This document shows, piece after piece, positions 7,341 to 18,937 of a DNA stretch of 64,000 bases. The DNA is from Lentinula raphanica (Eukaryota; Basidiomycota; Agaricomycetes; Agaricales; Omphalotaceae). A model generated the notes under the pieces. The model worked only from the letters and a program-made list of their open reading frames with translations, did not search any database and was not told the DNA's origin. The position numbers and the translations under genes were made by a program. The stretch covers positions 1,426,001-1,490,000 of the forward strand of contig JANVFP010000002.1 in NCBI GenBank assembly GCA_027919835.1. Direction: 5' to 3'. The first letter of the stretch is position 1. Every line of letters starts with the position of its first letter.

Positions 7341-9982
7341 TCAGTCCTCCAAAGCTACGACAGCGGCGGTAGCAGAATCTTTTCTATACCGGAAAGGCTC
7401 TCCTAAACCATCAAGCTGCGTGCGAGGATTCCAATACCAATGTTGATAGAGAGCTTGAAGTTTCGGGAACTCCTTGGGTTCTGGATACTCGATGAGATCC
7501 CGATGTCTGCTACACCTTCAGTTCACAGTGAGAAACGATTCAAATACAAGTACCACGCACCTGGATTTCAAGTGACGATAGTAAAATTCCCCAGGATTGG
7601 CCTTCTCGTGACAGTGAGCACAACATATGGGGTTAGGCCTCTGGCTGCTAATGTTCGGTTCACAAACATCAATAGCCTTCTTTTCTTCCTTGCTCAGGTT
7701 GTTCACGACAAGGGCATGAGTTCGATCATGGATGAGCTATGTGACATATTGGAAATATGAGTGTACGACCTCTGACAGAATCTGTATCACCCACCGGAAT
7801 TGGCCAACGCATAAAATAGCGACCACCGTCTGGATACTGCAGGTCCCGTTCGCAGGTTGTACATTCGAAGAGCGGATTAGCATCGCACATGTCTTTGAAT
7901 GTTGCTACGTTAGGGTCAAGCGAACATGTTAATACGAGCGCTCTCGCATGATCCGAATAGGTATCGCTGAATTTGATTGAAAGATGTGACCATGGACCTT
8001 TGCCATCCACAGGCAGTAATTCCAAGAGATCCATGGGACCGTTCGCGGGAGCTGTCCTTCGTCTTGTGCAGCAACTGTGGTAGAAGATCTGAGGATAGTA
8101 CAAGGGAGGCCCAGAGCATTCTTTGCATTCGAACATCGTCGTCGCTAGATGCAAATCGCTATCTGTGGCTGTAGGACGGGATTTTCGCATGATTTCCACA
8201 AGTTTCTGAACTTTGGCGGCCCGCCAATCGTTCAAGATCTCAGGTAAGAGTTCTTCGAGTTTGACGCGTGCGGTGCCTCCTGTCACACCTGGAGGGGGAT
8301 GCCGTATGTAGGATTGGTAGGCCTGATTACAAAGAACGTCGCCGACGGTTGGGTAAGGTTCTCGGAGATCAGATATCGAAAGGAGGTATTCATATATCTC
8401 ATCAACGCGCCAAACGAGGGAAGGAAGACCATCTCTGTGTTCTTGAGCTATGCGTTCTTCCCTACGATCCGAGAGGAACTTCACGATTTCGTCTTTGATG
8501 CAATGCCAACCTTGGGAAGAAAACACATGAGAGGTAGTGAATAGGGTTGGAAATTGATTCCTGCATACCATAATCAGTGAGTTTCTTGGCCTGCCTTACC
8601 GATTTGAGCATGCTGAAGGCATCATAATTGTGAAAAGATTCTTCTAAGATTAACTCGGCTTCATCACGCCAGCCTATTTCTTCAAGTCGATCGAGGATTC
8701 TAGGGAAACAAATGGTTGAGCAGAGTGTACAGCCGGAGTGGCTTACCACTCACGCTTCCTTCCTCTTCTTTCGTAGAGCGTCGAGCTCAGTCGCACGATT
8801 CTTCAGACGATACAGGTACCATATTTGGCACCGCTGACTATGCTGTAACGATACTGAGGAGATCAGTACGGGTGACAGGAGGCTCAAACTCACCTCCTTG
8901 ACAGCCAGACACTCGTTTTTCTTACAAACAATCCATGCCTCGCGCTCTTCCTGCGTTTTGAGTGCATCATATTCTGTTTTGTAGCGTTGTATGATTGTTG
9001 GGTTGCCAACTTTTCTATAACCTACTTGAAACTTCAAAACCATGTAAAGGACTCGAAAGTTAGACCAACATAAATTTACAGTAACCAACTCCGATGGAAA
9101 TATATCATCATTCAGAGGGTGGTCAGGTATTGTAACCTCTAGCAGATTAGGAAACCTGGATGAAATTCAGAACCATGAAAACGAGGTAAGACACAAGTAC
9201 CATACGTCTGCAAGCATTTCTGACACGACCGCATACGAAGGTTCCACAGTATCTCGGAGCGCCCGGTGCGCATACAGACCTACGTTAGGTTTGAATAATC
9301 TATACTTCGTTGTCGTGCAAGTGGACTACGTACATGACAATAGTTTTCGAAAGCAAGGTTTGCATATTGGGGCTCATTGAGGTCAGCCGGAGGGGGCGGT
9401 AGCCCTGGTAGCCCTGGTAGCCCTTCTACGTTGCCACGAGCGGTCCGCCATATGCTCTCCCGAGATTTACTCATTAGAATACCACGCAAATCTCGGGTTG
9501 TGCGCGCTAGTCGTAGAAGATCTCTTGGTTCAAGATAACAGAAAATCTACATCGAAGCAGTTAGTCCAAGTCGCAAGATATCAAGATTCAATACCTCAAG
9601 GATAACATCCAAAGGCATCTCCTTCGCCAGTTTCTCCAGTAGGCCTAATTTTCCTCGAACTTTTCTGAATTGTTCCGGCACACGCTGTCTCCTGAGGTTT
9701 GATTCAGCCTGGAAGCCGCAACCTGTATTAGAGAGCGATGACTTACTTTGTAGAGACTGTCTTCCTCGACTTCTTCCTTTTCGGAATATCTTCGTCTTGT
9801 TCTTCTGTATAATCTTCGTCGCCTTGTTCCTCTTCTTCGTACTCTTTGTCCTCATCCTCATCGTCCCTTGTAGTATATTGGAGGGCGGCATCCGAGTCTG
9901 GGCTCAAAGTAGACATCTCTCGTGACTGAATGTCGCTCGAAGCATCCTTCTTGTCCTTTACTCTTTGAGAACGTCGAAGCAT
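7341..9982 (-). CDS. F-box protein with Cx2C pair, copy B
   Basis: Complete paralog of the gene at the left edge and a likely SCF adaptor. The start at 9982 (MLRRSQRVKDKK) is followed by an Asp/Glu-rich tail with short basic runs. The F-box (about 9640-9480) reads KLAKEMPLDVILE, intron, then IFCYLEPRDLLRLARTT. SRESIWRTARGNVEGLP follows, then a Pro-Gly-Leu repeat, then CHVC and CQKC pairs (about 9335-9210). The C-terminal half has IDRLEEIGW, further CxxC pairs (ECKEC; CTTC; CAHC) and ends AATAAVVALED-like (KDSATAAVVALED) with TGA at 7343-7341. Six or more short introns are needed; I checked the joins at 9744-9693, in the F-box, before CMRTG and before the last exon. The extra C-terminal CxxC pairs suggest a second zinc module. 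Function beyond F-box is unknown. Confidence 0.78.
9398..9424 (-). repeat. in-frame 9-base repeat, three units
   Basis: Three perfect copies of GGTAGCCCT encode a Gly-Leu-Pro run in F-box copy B. Copy A has no repeat at the matching place. It is an in-frame coding microsatellite that arose after the duplication. Confidence 0.85.
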
Positions 9983-10115
9983 GGATGATGGACGAACTTG
10001 AAAGAATTCAAAGACTCTCATTTGAAAAGAGTAGGCTGGGAATATGCACGTGGCTCGCATGCAATTACTCACCACCATTGAAATCTTCTGGACTGGAGTC
10101 TTTCTCTTCTCTTCA
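9983..10115. promoter_or_regulatory. shared divergent promoter of F-box B and MLH1
   Basis: Only 133 bases separate the two start codons. A CACGTG palindrome at 10047-10052 lies about 65 bases from both starts. A GTGAGTAAT on the minus strand next to it could be the donor of a 5'-UTR intron in the F-box gene. Confidence 0.55.
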
Positions 10116-12927
10116 ATGAACAATGTCAACGAACCAGTATACGAACCTTCAGGCCCTGCGCCAATAAGGCGACTTCAAGAGTCTCTCATCAATCGTATTG
10201 CTGCTGGAGAAGTTAGTGCTGGCCTTGAATTCGAACCGTCGTTCGAAAACTGATTTGAACTATCCAAGATCATTCATAGACCAGCCTCCGCTCTCAAAGA
10301 ATTGTTAGAGAATTCTCTCGATGCAGGTGCTACTGCGATACGCGTCACAGTGAAGGATGGTGGTTTGAAGCTGCTGCAGATTCAAGATAACGGGTGTGGA
10401 ATTCGCGTGTGTTAACAAACATCTCATATCCTTATCCTTCTCCTAACATCTTCTACCAGCAATCAGATCTCCCTATTCTTGCGGAACGGTTCACGACGTC
10501 AAAACTTTCAACCTTTTCTGACTTATCAAAACTTACCACGTACGGTTTCCGAGGAGAAGCTTTGGCGTCTATATCTCATGTTGCTCATCTCTCTGTCGTG
10601 ACAAAAACGAAAACCTCGGCTTGTGCCCACAAGTAAGCTCATAACCTCTTCAAATATCGGCTACTGAGGCTCTGATCAGAGCACACTACTCAGATGGCAA
10701 ACTTGTTCCCGCACAACCAGGTCAATCTGAGGAGCCAAAACCATGCGCCGGGAATGACGGGACCACTATCACGGTTCGCTTCGTTCAGTCGTCCGCTGTA
10801 GAACCATATTCATCACAATGCCTTTCAGATAGAAAACCTCTTCTTTAACACCCCCACACGTCTATCTGCACTGCGAAATACGTCTGACGAATATGCCCGG
10901 ATCCTCGATGTACTTACCAAGTATGCGATCCATAATGCCAAGGTTTCATTCTCGTGCAAAAAGGTGAAGCCATTGTCCGTTTACGCCAAAATTTGATTGC
11001 GCTGAGATGGGATTAGGCTGGTTCATCCTCTCCTGATCTCAGCACACCGTCGGCATCCACGACTAGACAAGCGATCAAGATGCTGTATGGCCACAGTATT
11101 GAGAAGGACTTGCTTCAAGCTACGGTCAACGAAAGTGCAAATAATAGCAAGGTCTGGAGCTCGGAAGTATATTTCACTAGCGCGAATTATCAAGCAAAGA
11201 AGATGATCTTTTTACTCTTCATCAATTGTGCGTTACGCCGCCCTCTTTTTGTTCAGTGGTGAGCTCGCTCCTCATCCGCAATAATTTAGCCCGACTTGTG
11301 GAGTCATCGCGCATCAAACGAGCCATAGAAAATGTCTACAGTGGCATCCTCCCTAAAGGTGCCGCCCCATTTGTGTATCTCAGGTGAGTCTTGGTTCTTG
11401 CACGTTCCCAAGAATATCCCGTTCCAAACATCTGGTGTAGCATAAAGATAGATCCTCGGTCAGTGGATGTCAATGTCCATCCAACCAAGAAAGAAGTGCA
11501 CTTTCTGGATGAAGAAGAAATCACAACCCAAATCTGTGATTCCTTGCAAGCCAAAATAGCAGAAGGAAGCCATTCGCGTGTGTTTGAATATCAAGTGAGC
11601 TCTCACCCAAACCGTTAATATCCTCTTCTCCTAAACCAAAACATATCAGACCCTACTGACAGGAGAAATTGAAGCCCCTATTCAGAGAAACGATAAGAAA
11701 CGTAAAGGTGTTCCTACTGAGTCCGAGACGGCCATCGACGAAGATCAAGACGATACACAGGCATCTGGCTCAGGAATTAAGAAAGTTCAACCACGTCATA
11801 AAGTTCGAACGTCACTCAAGGATCGTACGCTCGACTCCATGTTCCCTGTCGCAAATCCAAGCCAGATTGACGGGGAAACGTCTTCTCTGAAGTCCAAAGA
11901 AAAAACAGAAGTTCGATCCAAGGATATCAAGGAGTCAGAGTGTTTTTTGACATCTGTGACCAGGTTACGGAGCCGTATTGCGAAAGGAAAACATAAATGT
12001 ATGTGCAGTTGCCGCGCAGAGTGAATTCGAGCGTTGAACAGCTTCCGATTTCAGTGCTTACTGAGATCCTCGAAAAGCATACATTTGTTGGCATCGCCGA
12101 CATCAATCGTTGTCTGTCCTTGATCCAATACTCAACCAAGCTCTACCTTGTGAACCATGCTGCATTAGCGTAAGTACTCACTATAAGTGCTCGTATCTCT
12201 GCTCAATCTATCTGGCCCGGCACTTTTAGGGAGGAGCTCTTTTATCAACTGGGTCTGCGCCAGTTCGGTGATTTCAGTCGGTTGAAGCTAGAACCGCCTC
12301 CTTCACTACATGAACTAATCAAAATAGCCGTTGACGCTGAGGAGACATCTGAAGAGACGACGTTGTCTAAATCCGAAATAGTCGATGTCAGTGTCGATAT
12401 CGTTTTCTCCATGCTGTGATGCTTATATCCAACAGCGTATCGTCGGTATCCTTCAATCTCGGCGGCCAATGCTCTCCGAGTATTTTTCGCTGAACATATC
12501 GGAAGATGGTTTGGTTCAGAGTCTTCCCCTGTTACTTCGCGACTACACACCCAATTTGGACAAATTACCGTTGTTTCTCATGCGCCTTGGTCCACAGGTC
12601 AGTGATTCACTGTCCAATCTGTAACCTATCTTGAACTCCTCATCAAAGGTAAACTGGATGTCTGAGACTGAATGCTTCGAATCTTTCTTGAGGGAACTGG
12701 CGTATTTTTATATTCCTGGGCCCACCATCATTGAGCCCATACCAAATATTTCAGGGGACGATATAGAGGAAGACGAAGCTGGAAGTAAAGCAGAAAGATG
12801 GCAGATCCAACATATACTGTTCCCAACGATGCGGCGATACTTGGCGGCTCCGAAGTCTTTGCTCGATAGAGACGTGGTCCAAGTTGCTAACTTGCCAGAC
12901 TTGTACAAAGTCTTCGAAAGATGCTGA
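10116..12927 (+). CDS. MLH1: DNA mismatch repair protein MLH1
   Basis: MutL-family ATPase that pairs with PMS1 and acts after MutS recognises a mismatch, in the nucleus. The start at 10116 ([11 protein letters not shown]) leads into [16 protein letters not shown], the family N-terminus. GHKL ATPase motifs follow across introns: [29 protein letters not shown] and [14 protein letters not shown]. The transducer domain has NLFFNTPTR and [15 protein letters not shown]. After a charged linker (about 11690-11990) the C-terminal dimerisation domain runs from [19 protein letters not shown] to the end. The last residues FERC are the conserved MLH1 terminus, which helps form the endonuclease site of its partner. 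About ten short introns are needed and every join I tested keeps frame. The family motif GEVIxRP reads GEIIHRP here, a conservative change at an exon junction. Confidence 0.95.
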
Positions 12928-13167
12928 TACTAATACTATGCAATGCCACACAATTATACTGATGCTACGCCTTTGCAATTCTGGGAATACCCTGGAATAC
13001 CTCACGCCCAACAAATATTACATATAGTAGTATGAATAGATAGATTTCCAACGGGTTAGCTGGAGATTCCATAGTTTGTATATCCTGTATAGTAACCTAT
13101 GAGCTCTATCAACCGCGACCACTCAGTATCAAGTCTCGGAAATGGTATCAATGAGAATTTTTGGGCA

Positions 13168-15352
13168 TCATGCAGTACTATTCCGTCCAGCAGGTGCACA
13201 TTCAGCCACGAAATCCAACGGAGTAAGCTCCTTGACCCGTTCCCGGAATGCAGTCAAAGTACAAAACTCTGGTGATCCTGGAAGATGTTTGCCTTCGTCA
13301 GCGCACATAGGTAGAACCATGTTCTTGTTCTGATATCTCATACGGATATCTACAGCCACGGAGGAATTGAATGTGCAGCAATATAGCGTGAAAAGGGCTA
13401 GGGCTTACAGTGCTCTGGACTAGCTTTTGACCGGAAGGGAGACATTAAGGTTTGGAGGAACGACGAATTGTTTCCTGCTGGGGTCGATCTAAAGAGTTCG
13501 AAAGTAATCGAACTCGTAAATTGAGGCCATCTTTTTAACCGAGAGTTAGTAGAAAAATCATCAAAGGGGAAAAACGGTACGGACTTCTCGTCGAAAACGT
13601 CCAGGGTAGAGGCGAGTCCTGCTAGGGCAGTATCATGGGTGCTATGCACGAGGATTTTGAGCGGGTCCTTCTCTCCGTTCGTTACTTTGTGCTGCATTTT
13701 GGTAGAAAGGTCGTCCAATAATCGACCCATACCCAGACGGCGGACCTCTTCAGTTTTGTCTGGAGAAGACTTGAATGTTAGAAAATCGGCTGTCGGTATA
13801 GTTTGAATGTCAGGACTAAGAGGACTATATCTCACACCCTGGAAAGAACATGAGTACAAGATGCTTGCATGAATCAAAGTATAGACGACTTGCCTGCGAA
13901 CCATTCGGCTACCACTGCCTTTTCCTAATGTTAGCAGCAGCATAATAAGCTAGACGGAATAAGGAAGTTTTCATGAAACCTACGATAACGTCTATCACGC
14001 CTTTTTCCTCGAATTCGGGCGGAACCTTCACATTATGTGCAGTCGCCGCTCGTATCTGTGCAGGACATCATCATAAAGCACACTTCAGCTGCACTGTCTC
14101 GAATCGCCTTACCGTATCTAATATACCCGATGCTCTGGGTTTCCCGTCTATACGAACGGGGTGGCCATCTATGTATTTCGATATCTTCTTATCTAAGGGT
14201 TCTAAGGTATGATTGTATGCTGAGGCAGCCGCTGTACGCATGTAATGAGATTCGTATTGATAAATCTTCAAGGTATTCGATTTATGCTTACCTTGAGCAA
14301 AGCCGATTAAGAGGATTTCCAAACGTTTGCAAGACCCAGCATTGCCAAGGAGGTTCTCATCTCTCCCATTTCTGGTTTTGCAGAATCATTAAATGTCAAA
14401 GCTCGCGTGTCATCAAGATTCTACCTCACAAAGATAGAAGGGATAGCATTGGGTTGGCATTTTGTAGTTGGATAGAGACCGTGTACGATTTGCTGTAGTG
14501 ATTCCGTTGTTCTTGGAACATTGGTAGTTCTTGTATAAGAAGATTGAGAAGAATAGCGTTGAGTTACCAAGACACTTCGTACCGGAAGTATACCTCTCCA
14601 TCATTCTGTAGCGTATCAGGAAGAAAGCCTAACCTGAAGATATTCGGTTCAGTCGTGGGTCCGGACGAGTATAGAATGAAGTAGTTACCTTTCAACATAG
14701 AGCTCACGAAGAGAGGTACCGAAGCTGTATGTAGACTGAACGAAAATTAGCACTCTCTTCTTGAACGAAGCAATGCACAGCGTACCTTTCTACCGAGATC
14801 AGTGAGCTCGCCTAGCAGACTACGAGTATGGGAAAAGACCTGGTCATTGAACGCATTAATATCAAACTTTTGTGACATACCACTGGCCCTCTTTATGAGT
14901 CCCGTCAACGCGTTCAACTATCTTTCGGGATTGCTGGAATTCATCCATCTCACTGTCCATCCCTGGTACATTCACAGCAGCCTGAAATCTACGCGCTGTT
15001 TTACACATCATCCAATGCTCTGGAAGATTAGCAGGAGGGCCAGCAAGTCGGACACCAACAGGTGTTCTTTCACCTAGAATTACAGTAGCACAATTAGACT
15101 AGGTTGGAAGAGAAGTTCTACAGACGACGCACCATGCCTGACATATATATGAACCTGTTCAAGTGCAAGACCTGAAGGAGCCACAGGATATTTCTCTACA
15201 TCCAGAGGTGAATGCGATTTGGGACTTTCTGCCATAAACACTTCTTGGCTAGTATAGTGCAATGAGCTGTCAGTGTCGTAAGAGGCGGATGCAAGGTTGA
15301 ATAGGAAGAAGAGAAGGAGAAAGCAGTGAGTAGCTTGTAGCTCGAATCTCAT
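13168..15352 (-). CDS. secreted histidine acid phosphatase (phytase-like clade 2 HAP)
   Basis: Hydrolyses phosphomonoesters, probably in the secretory pathway, vacuole or outside the cell. The first 24 residues form a signal peptide (MRFELQATHCFLLLFFLFNL). The catalytic RHGERTP is completed across an intron: VRH, then GERTPVGVRLAGPP. The proton-donor HD motif is in LVHSTHDTALAGL (about 13650). The C-terminus has several Cys (MCADEGKHLPGSPEFC) and ends RNSTA at TGA 13170-13168, after an intron at about 13361-13418. N-glycosylation sequons are present (GNNSSF, GRNST). The gene converges on MLH1 with 240 bases between. The precise substrate (phytate or general phosphomonoesters) cannot be told from sequence alone. 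Confidence 0.88.
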
Positions 15353-15822
15353 AAGTTACGACCTTCGGGAAGGAGGAGACGGGTCGGCGTCTATCCGGCG
15401 TCTGTCGCGCGGGAGTTTGATTACGTAACAAATCTTGGACTTTGATGCTCCCCTCACCATCCATGGTCCAACTTTCTACATAGTACCTGGGTTCGTTCCT
15501 TTAATTTTTACGCGGAAAATCCTCTCCCAAAATCTGTACAACATACTTCAAATATTTTTTCAACAGCCCACGCAACAGTCCACGTATTTATTGAAGAGTA
15601 AACGGGATGGATACCGCGGAACTCTGTCTAGATGCAGCTGGTCTTTACTGATTGATGTTCGTATACGTCGACACTCTTAATGTGTGCGCCCACTGATGTT
15701 CTGCTCAGACATATCCGAGATGATTGTCCAGCTCAACTAGCCTTTTCTACTCGCACACTCTAGATATAGCTTTCATGAAAGTTTGTTATGCTAGTCATCC
15801 TCGGGTCAGAACTGAGGAAATC
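15353..15822. other. intergenic, promoter of the acid phosphatase
   Basis: Lies between the start of the acid phosphatase and the stop of the upstream peptidase gene, both on the minus strand. No coding signal, repeat or RNA gene was seen. Confidence 0.6.
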
Positions 15823-18724
15823 TCATGATCTGAGCCGGACGGTCAATTTCTCGAAGAGATCCTTCAATCTCTGAATCTCGTACTCTATTCGTTGGTTGTT
15901 TCCAGATTGCAACGCTTCCGCAAGTGCAGGGTAGGCGGTTCCCTCATATCCTGTGTTGAATACCAGCGGTTAGCATAATCACTTCATCGAATGCATAGAT
16001 AGCTTTGCCTTGCTCTCTGTCTGGGCCAACTATCAAATTCTTGAACCAAGGTCTCTCAGGAAGCCCTTCATTGGATAAGAAACCTCGGTCGAAAATCATC
16101 GACTTCTTGTTGGCATTTGCTATCCGGGCGTATGATTGACGAATACCTTCTTCGAAAGCGCTGGCGGGTGTTTGACCCACGAAGTGACTGAGCCAGCCGG
16201 AGTATGGGTGATATGGGAGAACGTATGACTCAGACGACGGTGAATCAACCCAACGCGAGCTGAATGATGGGGAATTGCCACTAAGCGTAGCATAGAAATT
16301 CATTTCAGCTTCCTTCTTTTCTCGCTCGAGCTCCATTGAGGCAGCTTGAAGGGCGTCAATCGATTTTCTGAGTCCATTGAGACTTGTCGTTGTATTGAAT
16401 CTAGTCTCTACACTGTAGCCGCTTGAGTTTGAATCAAAGAATGAGATGCGGGCAAACTCACTTTGACAGATAGTCATACAAGGCAGATGTCCCATGCGAA
16501 GCGTTCAGAGGAATGATAAACGAGTCTGCAAGGCGGAGAGCCATAAGTCCAAGATGCTTTGCGACTGCGATCTAGAAATTCTCGCGTTGAGTGCGAGTGA
16601 AGGGCAAGATGAACTGAATGCAATACATGTTTTGTAAAACCTGGATCTCCGTATAGTTTTATCCATCTGTGCGAGTCAAAGATTGAGTGGTAATGATAGG
16701 GTACATCGTATTTTGTGACGCCCTTAAACATTTGGTCGCTGGCAGCAATCTGCATGAAGATCGTCAAGCGGCTGTTGATGTCGAACATGGACTATGAACC
16801 TACTCCCAATCGGAGGAGAAATACAGCATGATCACTGCCAAGCCCCAGCATCTGGATACCGGTAGCGACTGGACGGGAGTCTTGCGTGTCGATAGGGCTA
16901 TCTTGGAACCCTTTATCATGCCGGGCATCCCACAGACTCCGTTCTTTCTTGGTAGGATGGGGTATATCCTGTGCTGTACGTTGAATCAGGTCGTTCAAAG
17001 AAGGGGTGCCATATATGAGCCATCTAGGACCAGCAGCAGATATGTCGACGTTGAGATATGCCACTGCATAACGCGAAAGCCATTCCTCGAAATCTTCGCC
17101 ATATTCAGTACTTCCCACTAAGCCTACCTGGAGGTATGATGTGAGTGTCATGTAAAATCGGCGGAAAGTGACACGAACCTCCTCCGCATCCCAGCTCGCG
17201 ATTAAGATGGTTCGGAGAGGCTTCCATCCTGTGCGTAAAAGAGCACCGAAAGCTCGAACCACTTCCATTAATGACACAGTGCCGCTGACGGGATCAGCTG
17301 CTCCTAGAACCCAAGCTTTCGTAGATTTGAGTAATGGATATCGGTGTGTGGATGCAAGACTGTCGTACCATCTCTATGGCACCCTACGACCACCACTTCA
17401 TCCCTGATATGTCCAGGAATCGACGCCATAGTATTCCAGATAGGAGCCGATGCACGCTCGACTAGGCAAACGTTCTGATTCATAGAATTCGAAGGAGATT
17501 GAAGGGGCAAACCTTTGTTGGTGATCCGCACAACCTTCTTACTAATCAGTCCTCGGTCTAGCCCACTTTCCTCCATCAAGGCTTGAGCTGTGTTCCAACT
17601 GATAGGGATACTAGGGATAGAGAGGACATTACTTGGTTCTTGTCGTGTCGAGTTCTGATAGGCAGGGTAGCCAGGGGTAGACAAATCTCCTGGATACACA
17701 TACAGCATGTGTGCAGACCCTCGCTGGACTGAAGTTGGATTTCGGGCAGGTCCGTGCGGATAAGTCGCATATCCGTTCTGAGTCGTGATGTGCCCGTCGT
17801 CACGGAGGTCGGTATACATAAGTAGCCCGACAGCACCAGCAGCTTGAGCGTTCTCGACCTTCGATACGTCGTAAACTGAGAACGCGACTCACAGTCTAGG
17901 AATATGCCTACTTACTTTGATGCCACGATAAACTTCCCCATATCTAGCTAGAGCAATCTTGCCGGTCAGATTGACTCCTGCAGAAAGGAGAGTTTGGAAA
18001 TCCTAGAAAGACGTTAGAGTTCACCCAGATTTCATCGAGGAAATGAATCTTGCCTGCTTCGACCCATAGTTCACGTATACCAACTGCCCCTCTGCCTCGC
18101 CATCTGCGCTGTAATAATGCCAGGTGGACACATCTTGTTGTGAAGAGTAAGCGTCTTCATCCAAGGGGTCCGCTTCTTCGGTCAAGTTGGCAGTCCATGT
18201 TATCCGACCATCCCCATCGAGAACTTGGACATTCTGGAGTTTCGGGGTGTCAAGTTCAGGGTAATACACATCTATCCATGCAGTCGGTCGATCAACGCGA
18301 TCTTCTGTCGTCAGTCGGAGAGTTGCGTTGCGAGACTCTGGTGAGCCAGCTTGAAATATCACATCTTCAGAAGAGAGTATGCCCAGTTCGGATTGGAAAA
18401 AGGTTAGTATCTTCTTCGCGAGAAAGATGTCTCGTTGAGATCCTGGGAGATGGGGCTTTCTGGAAAGCTCTCGAGAGTAAGCTTGAGCCTTGTCGCTGCT
18501 GGGGACAGACCTACTCGGCTGTGAGTGATTCCACTCACGATCGGAGAAGCAGACTCTACGCACAGAAAAGTTTCCTCGATCCTTCGCGTCCTGTCTTCAA
18601 AGTAGTCTCCTTGATGAGTTGCCGACAGCGCTGAAAAGCACAGGTGTACCAAGAAAAGGGAAAGTATAAGGTAGATAAAACGCTCTCGATGAACGCGTCC
18701 TTGGTGGTGTTGCTTAGTGCCCAT
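15823..18724 (-). CDS. M28 metallopeptidase, glutamate carboxypeptidase II / VPS70 type
   Basis: Zinc peptidase of the transferrin-receptor/PSMA family: type II membrane anchor, PA domain, M28 catalytic domain, helical dimerisation domain. The anchor is RFIYLILSLFLVHLCFSAL near the start. Family marks are YSRELSRKPHLPGSQRDI, then the PA domain (GKIALARYGEVYRG, GLLMYTDLRDDG). Zinc-site segments are VVGCHRDAWVLGAADPVSGT, joined across an intron, and ILIASWDAEE (catalytic Glu and zinc Glu). A later zinc His lies near YHYHSIFDS. The C-terminus is a helix (EYEIQRLKDLFEKL) ending at TGA 15825-15823. One intron, 15951-16008, appears to use a GC donor. The start could instead be the in-frame ATG at 18760. 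The gene is divergent from the FAD enzyme. The peptide substrate is unknown. Confidence 0.87.
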
Positions 18725-18937
18725 GATGTACCTGGAAGATTCGAGATAATCGTATGTCATTGGGTTTAAACATTGTCGGAAGCCAGCAGATTTTAGGTTT
18801 TGTCAAGGAAGGAACTCCGTCAGCGTAGAACAACTTCATAGTTTGTGGTGTGCATGCGGTCCGCTTGCGGAGAAGGTAGAATTACGCACGTGGCCATCTC
18901 GCTGATTACAATGTGTACGTAAGCAAACCTCTGCGCG
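18725..18937. promoter_or_regulatory. divergent promoter with CACGTG at 18887-18892
   Basis: It separates the peptidase and FAD-enzyme starts. GCACGTGGCC lies 46 bases before the FAD-enzyme ATG, with the same GCACGTGGC core as the two F-box promoters. CCGCTTGCGG (18861-18870) is a short inverted repeat. Confidence 0.45.
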
